Source of the DNA: Hymenobacter aranciens
Lineage (GTDB): Bacteria; Bacteroidota; Bacteroidia; Cytophagales; Hymenobacteraceae
Assembly (NCBI RefSeq): GCF_030580865.1
Contig: NZ_JAUQSY010000017.1
Coordinates: 62,001 to 126,000 of the forward strand
Direction of reading: 5' to 3'
Length of the DNA stretch: 64,000 nucleotides
Part shown: positions 60,242-64,000 of the stretch, piece after piece
How the letters are laid out: every line of letters starts with the position of its first letter
Position numbering within the stretch: position 1 is the stretch's first letter
Program-made: the position numbers and the translations under genes
Notes under the pieces: model-generated
The model's input: the letters and a program-made list of their open reading frames with translations, nothing else
Databases searched by the model: none
What the model was told of the DNA's origin: nothing

Positions 60242-60323
60242 TGCGGATGGAGGGACTCGAACCCACACGCCTTGCGGCACCAGATCCTAAGTCTGGCACG
60301 TCTACCAATTTCGCCACATCCGC
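60242..60323 (-). tRNA. tRNA-Leu(UAG)
   Basis: 82 nt. Acceptor GCGGATG with CATCCGC and discriminator A; D-arm AAATTGGTAGAC; anticodon stem CCAGA/TCTGG with loop CTTAGGA, so the anticodon is UAG; a class II variable arm (TGCCGCAAGGCG); T-arm GTGGGTTCGAGTCCCTC. CCA is not encoded. Confidence 0.96.
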
Positions 60324-60357
60324 GTGACATTCCCGGGGGCCGTTTGCTACGGGCCCG

Positions 60358-60388
60358 CAAAGGTAAGGACTTGCGGGGCAAAATCAAA
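60358..60388 (-). promoter_or_regulatory. Promoter of tRNA-Leu (TTTG-N19-TACCTTTG)
   Basis: On the minus strand TTTG (60388-60385), 19 bp, then TACCTTTG (60365-60358). This is the full -33/-7 consensus of Bacteroidota primary-sigma promoters. It is about 35 bp before the mature tRNA 5' end. Confidence 0.75.
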
Positions 60389-60416
60389 GATTGGTGGAAA
60401 GAACGAGCAAATGCAC

Positions 60417-60561
60417 AAAAAAGAACGTCATCCTGAGCGCAGCGAAAGGACCTCGCCCGCTTCGCTGTGGTGGTAAATTCTAATCGTCTATTTGAAGAGA
60501 ATTACTGCTGCTACCAGCGCGGGCGAGGTCCTTTCGCTACCTCAGGATGACGTTCTTTTTT
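60417..60561. repeat. Palindromic element (GTCATCCTGAGC family)
   Basis: Arms AAGAACGTCATCCTGAGCGC onward (from 60421) and complement ending GGATGACGTTCTTTT; the right arm lacks three bases (GCG). The centre TTCGCTGTGGTGGTAAATTC is the reverse complement of part of the 19323-19487 copy. It lies upstream of rsh. Confidence 0.9.
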
Positions 60562-60619
60562 CGCGCGCTCAACAACTAAAAACCACTTTTTCCCCGCGTC
60601 CTTCGTTAATTGCCGCACT

Positions 60620-62821
60620 ATGCCTCCCGTAATTGACCTCGAAGCGGAACGCCAGGAAATCCTGCGTCACTACCGCCGCCTGCTCCGCACCGCCAAGCCT
60701 TACCTTAAGGATGGCGACCCCAAGCTGATTAAGAAGGCCTTCAACCAAAGCCTGGAGGCGCACAAGGAGATGCGCCGTAAATCGGGCGAGCCCTACATTC
60801 TGCACCCGCTGGCCGTGGCCCAGATTGCGGTGGAGGAAATCGGGCTGGGTACCACCAGCATCGTGGCGGCGCTGCTGCACGACGTGGTGGAGGACACGCC
60901 GACCGAGCTGTCCGATATCGAGCGCGACTTCGGCACCAAGGTGATGCGCATCATCGACGGCCTCACTAAAATCTCGGGCGTCTTCGACTACGGTACGTCC
61001 GAGCAGGCTGAGAACTTCCGCAAGATGCTGCTCACGCTGAGCGAGGATGTGCGCGTGATTCTCATCAAAATCGCCGACCGCCTGCACAACATGCGGACGC
61101 TCGACTCGATGCCGCGCCACAAGCAGCTAAAAATTGCCTCCGAAACGCTGTACCTCTACGCACCGCTGGCCCACCGGCTGGGCCTCTACGCCATCAAGAG
61201 TGAGCTGGAGGATTTGTACCTCAAGTTTACTGATACCGAGGTTTATAACGACATCCGTTCGCGCATCAAGCAGAGCCAGGGGGCCCGCAACCGCTTTATC
61301 AAGGAGTTCACCCACCCGATTGAGGAGGAATTGAAGGCGCAGGGCTTCGATTTCGAAATAAAAGGGCGGCCGAAGAGCATTTACTCGGTGCTCAAAAAGA
61401 TTAAAAAGCAGAACATCACCTTCGATGAGGTGTATGACTTGTTTGCCATCCGGGTGATTCTGGACGTGCCGCCGGAGCAGGAAAAGGCTGCCTGCTGGCA
61501 GGTGTACTCCATCGTGACCGACTTCTACCAGCCCAACCCCGACCGCCTGCGCGACTGGGTGAGCACGCCCAAAGCCAACGGCTACGAGAGCCTGCACACC
61601 ACCGTCATGAGCCGCACCGGCCAGTGGGTGGAGGTGCAAATCCGCTCGCGGCGCATGGACGACATTGCCGAGAAGGGCTACGCCGCCCACTGGAAATACA
61701 AGGATACCGGCAGCATTCAGCCCGAAAGCTCGCTCGAAGACTGGGTGAACCGCGTGCGCGAAATGCTGGAAACCAACAATTCCAGCGCCATCGAGTTCAT
61801 GGAGGAGTTCCGGCAGAACCTCTTCGTGAAGGAGGTGTACGCCTTTACGCCGAAGGGCAAGCTGGTGATTCTGCCCGACAAGGCTACGGCGCTGGACTTT
61901 GCCTTCGAAATCCACTCCGAAATCGGCCTGCACTGCCTTGGGGCCAAGGTGAACCAGAAGCTGGAGCCCTTCAGCTACCAGCTGCGCAACGGCGACCAGG
62001 TCGAAATCCTGACTTCGCACAAGCAGCGGCCCACGGCCGAGTGGTTCAATTATGTCATCACGCCCAAGGCCCGGGCCAAAATCCGCGATTTCATCCGCGA
62101 CGACCGCCGCGCCAAGGCCGAAGACGGCCGCTTCATCCTCACCAAGCGCATGGAGCTCATCGGCGTGCCCTTCACGCAGGAGAATTTCAACCGTCTGCTG
62201 GCTTACTTCAACGTGGCCACGGCCCAGGAATTCTACTACCGCCTGGCCATGGGCCAGCTCGATGGCCGCGACATCCGCGACTCGCTCTTCACCGCCGACG
62301 TGAAGCTGCCCGCCATGCTCGAGCCCAAAACCTTCGACGAGGAAGTGCAGAAAATCCGCGGTGTGCGCCCCGACATGCTGGTGGTGGGCGAGCACACCGA
62401 CAAGTTCAACTACAGCGTGGCCCGCTGCTGCAACCCCATCCCCGGCGACGACGTGTTCGGCTTCGAAACCGACCAGGGCATCATCATCCACCGCACCAGC
62501 TGCCCCCGCGCCGTCGATTTGATGTCGAACTACGGCAACCGCATCATCCGCGCCAAGTGGACGGCCCAGTCGGAGCTGTCCTTCCTGGCCGGCATCCGCC
62601 TGCGGGGCTCCGACCGCGTGGGCATCGTCAACGACATCACGCGCATCATCTCCAACGCGCTTAAAGTCAACATGCGCTCCATTACCATCGACGCCAACGA
62701 CGGCTTTTTCGACGGGCAGATTCTGGTATTCGTCAACGATACCGACCACCTCGACAAGCTCACGCAACGCCTGAGCAAGGTGCAGGGCGTGCTGCAGGTC
62801 GAGCGGTTCGATACGAAGTAG
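60620..62821 (+). CDS. rsh: RelA/SpoT-type bifunctional (p)ppGpp synthetase/hydrolase
   Basis: 733 residues. Hydrolase: HPLAVAQIAVEEIGLGTTSI, then His87/Asp88 in HDVVEDT, IIDGLTKISGVFDYGTSEQA and IKIADRLHNMRTLDSM are all intact. Synthetase: RPKSIYSVLKKIKKQNITFD, YDLFAIRVIL and TPKANGYESLHTTVM are intact. TGS domain (VYAFTPKGKLVILPDKATAL), helical and zinc-finger-like regions (RCCNPIPGDDVFGFETDQGI), and an ACT domain near the end (VGIVNDITRIISNAL). So both activities are probable. Regulates growth in starvation. Confidence 0.96.
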   Translation: MPPVIDLEAERQEILRHYRRLLRTAKPYLKDGDPKLIKKAFNQSLEAHKEMRRKSGEPYILHPLAVAQIAVEEIGLGTTSIVAALLHDVVEDTPTELSDIERDFGTKVMRIIDGLTKISGVFDYGTSEQAENFRKMLLTLSEDVRVILIKIADRLHNMRTLDSMPRHKQLKIASETLYLYAPLAHRLGLYAIKSELEDLYLKFTDTEVYNDIRSRIKQSQGARNRFIKEFTHPIEEELKAQGFDFEIKGRPKSIYSVLKKIKKQNITFDEVYDLFAIRVILDVPPEQEKAACWQVYSIVTDFYQPNPDRLRDWVSTPKANGYESLHTTVMSRTGQWVEVQIRSRRMDDIAEKGYAAHWKYKDTGSIQPESSLEDWVNRVREMLETNNSSAIEFMEEFRQNLFVKEVYAFTPKGKLVILPDKATALDFAFEIHSEIGLHCLGAKVNQKLEPFSYQLRNGDQVEILTSHKQRPTAEWFNYVITPKARAKIRDFIRDDRRAKAEDGRFILTKRMELIGVPFTQENFNRLLAYFNVATAQEFYYRLAMGQLDGRDIRDSLFTADVKLPAMLEPKTFDEEVQKIRGVRPDMLVVGEHTDKFNYSVARCCNPIPGDDVFGFETDQGIIIHRTSCPRAVDLMSNYGNRIIRAKWTAQSELSFLAGIRLRGSDRVGIVNDITRIISNALKVNMRSITIDANDGFFDGQILVFVNDTDHLDKLTQRLSKVQGVLQVERFDTK

Positions 62822-62853
62822 GGAATTGGCTTTTAGAAGGAAATTTATGTCTT

Positions 62854-63032
62854 TAAAGGCTTAGCAAAGACCGAAAAGGTCTTCGCTAAGCCTTTAGTAA
62901 GCTTCCTTATCACCCAAACAGGCTTAGCGAAGACCTTAACCGGCTTCGCTAAGCCTGTACAGGGCCTGGCTATCACCCAAACGGCCTTCGCTAAGCTCCA
63001 AATAAGCTTAGCGAAGGCCGTTTGGGTGATAG
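62854..63032. repeat. Array of three hairpins with a conserved spacer
   Basis: Hairpin A 62854-62896 (arms about 19 bp), hairpin B 62918-62958 (about 17 bp), hairpin C 62970-63032 (28-bp perfect stem, 7-nt loop). All contain CTTAGCGAAG or its complement. TATCACCCAAAC precedes B and C, and its complement closes C. It lies between the converging rsh and hypothetical genes. Confidence 0.9.
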
Positions 63033-63051
63033 TCAAGCCCTAAAAAGACAA

Positions 63052-63525
63052 TTACGGCTTGGGCTTGCTGCCGCCCCCGCCCCCGGGACGCTTGTAGTAC
63101 GCGTTAATCTTGGTGCGCAGCTCCCCCAAATCCTGCGTTTCGCCATTATCTTTCTCAATATCCTCGTGGATGTTATCCACGATGAACCGGATATCCGAGC
63201 CCAGCACGTTCAGGGCATTCTGCAGGCGCTTCATGATGGGTTCGAGCTTGCTCAGCAAATCGGCCAGCACCCGATAGACCACCAGCTTGGCCTGTAGCAC
63301 GTCCAGCTTAAAGCCCTTGCGCATCACGTCGGGCGCTTCGGTGGCGGCCTGCACCGCCAGGTCGGCCAGGGGCAGGCGCTCGGGCGTTATGGTGGCCGAC
63401 GTTTTCACGTCGGGGCCCAGGTTGGGAATGAAATTGAGGGCTTCCGCCGCCTTCTTAAACGCGTCGGCGGCGGCAGTTGCTTTGGCCGCTTCTACGACGG
63501 CCGGATAGTTGTTGCCTTTAGGCAT
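63052..63525 (-). CDS. Hypothetical helical protein
   Basis: 157 residues, not recognised. No signal peptide or membrane segment. Mostly amphipathic helices: YPAVVEAAKATAAADAFKKA, VYRVLADLLSKLEPIMKRLQ, NALNVLGSDIRFIVDNIHED, and a Gly/Lys-rich C-terminal tail (RPGGGGGSKPKP). Could be a cytoplasmic coiled-coil or adaptor. The upstream region to the fur-family gene (63526-63709) shows nothing further. Confidence 0.6.
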   Translation of the reverse strand: MPKGNNYPAVVEAAKATAAADAFKKAAEALNFIPNLGPDVKTSATITPERLPLADLAVQAATEAPDVMRKGFKLDVLQAKLVVYRVLADLLSKLEPIMKRLQNALNVLGSDIRFIVDNIHEDIEKDNGETQDLGELRTKINAYYKRPGGGGGSKPKP

Positions 63526-63709
63526 GAGTGAGAAGGGTAAAATGGTGAGAAAAAGGCGCTACTATTCCTGATAAACAGAAGCATTAGCGCTGCAAGGCAA
63601 AAGAAAATTCGGATAATGCAAACTGTCCGGGCAGGGGAGGGGCACGTATCCCGGGAGGGCGGCGTTACCACCTCACCCCGCCTAACTCCCGCCGTTGTAA
63701 TTTTACGTC

Positions 63710-64000
63710 GTGTCCAAGTCCATCCTCCCCACCATCAACCACGCCGGCGGCTCGTCCGACGACGGCCACGCCGCCCGCCACACCCCCAGCGCCGCCGCCC
63801 AGGCCCCGCTCAACACCGAGAAGCTCGACGAAGTCAAGAAGCTCTTCACCGCCCACCTCGAAAACAAAGGCCTCCGCAAAACCGCCGAGCGCTACGCCAT
63901 CCTCGAAGAAATCTACACCCGCGGCGGCCACTTCGATGTGGAGGAGCTCTACGCCGGCATGAAGGAGCGCGGCCTGCAGGTCAGCCGCGCAACCGTTTAC
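63710..64000 (+). CDS. Fur-family transcriptional regulator (5' part; continues beyond window)
   Basis: 97 codons from the GTG at 63710; this start is tentative. The winged-helix N-terminus is clear: VKKLFTAHLENKGLRKTAER, YAILEEIYTRGGHFDVEELY and VSRATVY at the window edge. The metal-binding C-terminal half is outside. An N-terminal extension of about 36 residues rich in His, Ser and Ala (NHAGGSSDDGHAARHTPS) precedes the normal family start. A TAATTTTA box lies close before the GTG. Regulates iron, zinc or peroxide genes; subtype cannot be told from this part. Confidence 0.9.
   Translation, partial: MSKSILPTINHAGGSSDDGHAARHTPSAAAQAPLNTEKLDEVKKLFTAHLENKGLRKTAERYAILEEIYTRGGHFDVEELYAGMKERGLQVSRATVY

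Noticed and set aside
60009..60317. Open frame with GSGAARRVGSSPSIRTF-like translation
   Set aside because: It is a read-through of tRNA-Leu on the same strand, a well-known false protein.
61127..62767. 546-codon open frame on the minus strand
   Set aside because: It is antisense to rsh, whose motifs are intact throughout.
62854..63032. CRISPR array
   Set aside because: Repeats are inverted, with loops and unequal spacing, and there are no cas genes.
7261..63032. Insertion sequences or transposons
   Set aside because: No transposase gene was seen; the palindromic elements are too short to encode one.
62845..63036. 63-codon frame rich in FAKP/LAK repeats
   Set aside because: It is simply the three-hairpin array translated; no start context and no composition of a real protein.

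Overview
The window is GC-rich chromosomal DNA of a Bacteroidota bacterium, most likely a Hymenobacter-like member of the Cytophagales. Several things support this: a protein with a type IX secretion C-terminal domain (6180-7112), a one-piece hybrid two-component regulator with a propeller sensor and AraC output (44648-48694), a NagZ/beta-lactamase fusion (12501-15641), a trigger factor/ClpP/tRNA-Leu block, an rsh-fur order at the right end, and a promoter of the Bacteroidota type (TTTG-N19-TACCTTTG, minus strand, 60358-60388). No prophage, insertion sequence, CRISPR array or rRNA was seen. The one tRNA is tRNA-Leu(UAG).

Layout. 1-5.6 kb is a glycogen/alpha-glucan corner: the glgB tail, a half glycosyltransferase with a very large Ala/Pro insert, and a GH31 alpha-glucosidase. 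5.6-23.5 kb is mainly envelope and secreted proteins: T9SS cargo, lipase, DCC and HTTM proteins, a Thr/Gly repeat protein, NagZ-Bla, two related lipoproteins, two DUF885 peptidase-like paralogs and a phosphoesterase. 23.9-26.7 kb holds proC, an acyl-CoA thioesterase behind a cobalamin riboswitch, and a NagX-like membrane acyltransferase. 26.8-29.9 kb is a small regulon of two DHFR-fold proteins, a VOC protein and a DoxX protein, divergent from a GlxA-type regulator. 30-41 kb holds a GHL10 glycosidase, a rhomboid, an MDR reductase, an FAD protein, hldD and a BtuF/BtuC-like importer pair. 41.4-44.5 kb holds a PTPS/QueD protein, lpxB and clpX. 44.6-57.9 kb is a plus-strand block of signalling and envelope genes lying between clpX and clpP. 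58-64 kb is housekeeping: clpP, tig, tRNA-Leu, rsh and the start of a fur-family gene.

The most striking structural feature is the density of palindromic dispersed elements of about 90-220 bp, from several sequence families. Two lie inside reading frames and are translated without breaking the gene (lipase 7808-7894; NagZ-Bla 13531-13625). Others supply or touch stop codons (DoxX, rhomboid, permease, queD). A separate three-hairpin array with a conserved spacer follows rsh. The second notable item is a cobalamin riboswitch ahead of a thioesterase rather than a B12 gene, while the only B12/iron-type importer genes in the window have neither a riboswitch nor an adjacent ATPase gene.

Functions were assigned by reading motifs and family resemblance by eye. 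No database search or folding program was run. Start codons were chosen by signal peptide or domain boundary, because Shine-Dalgarno sites are weak in this group.
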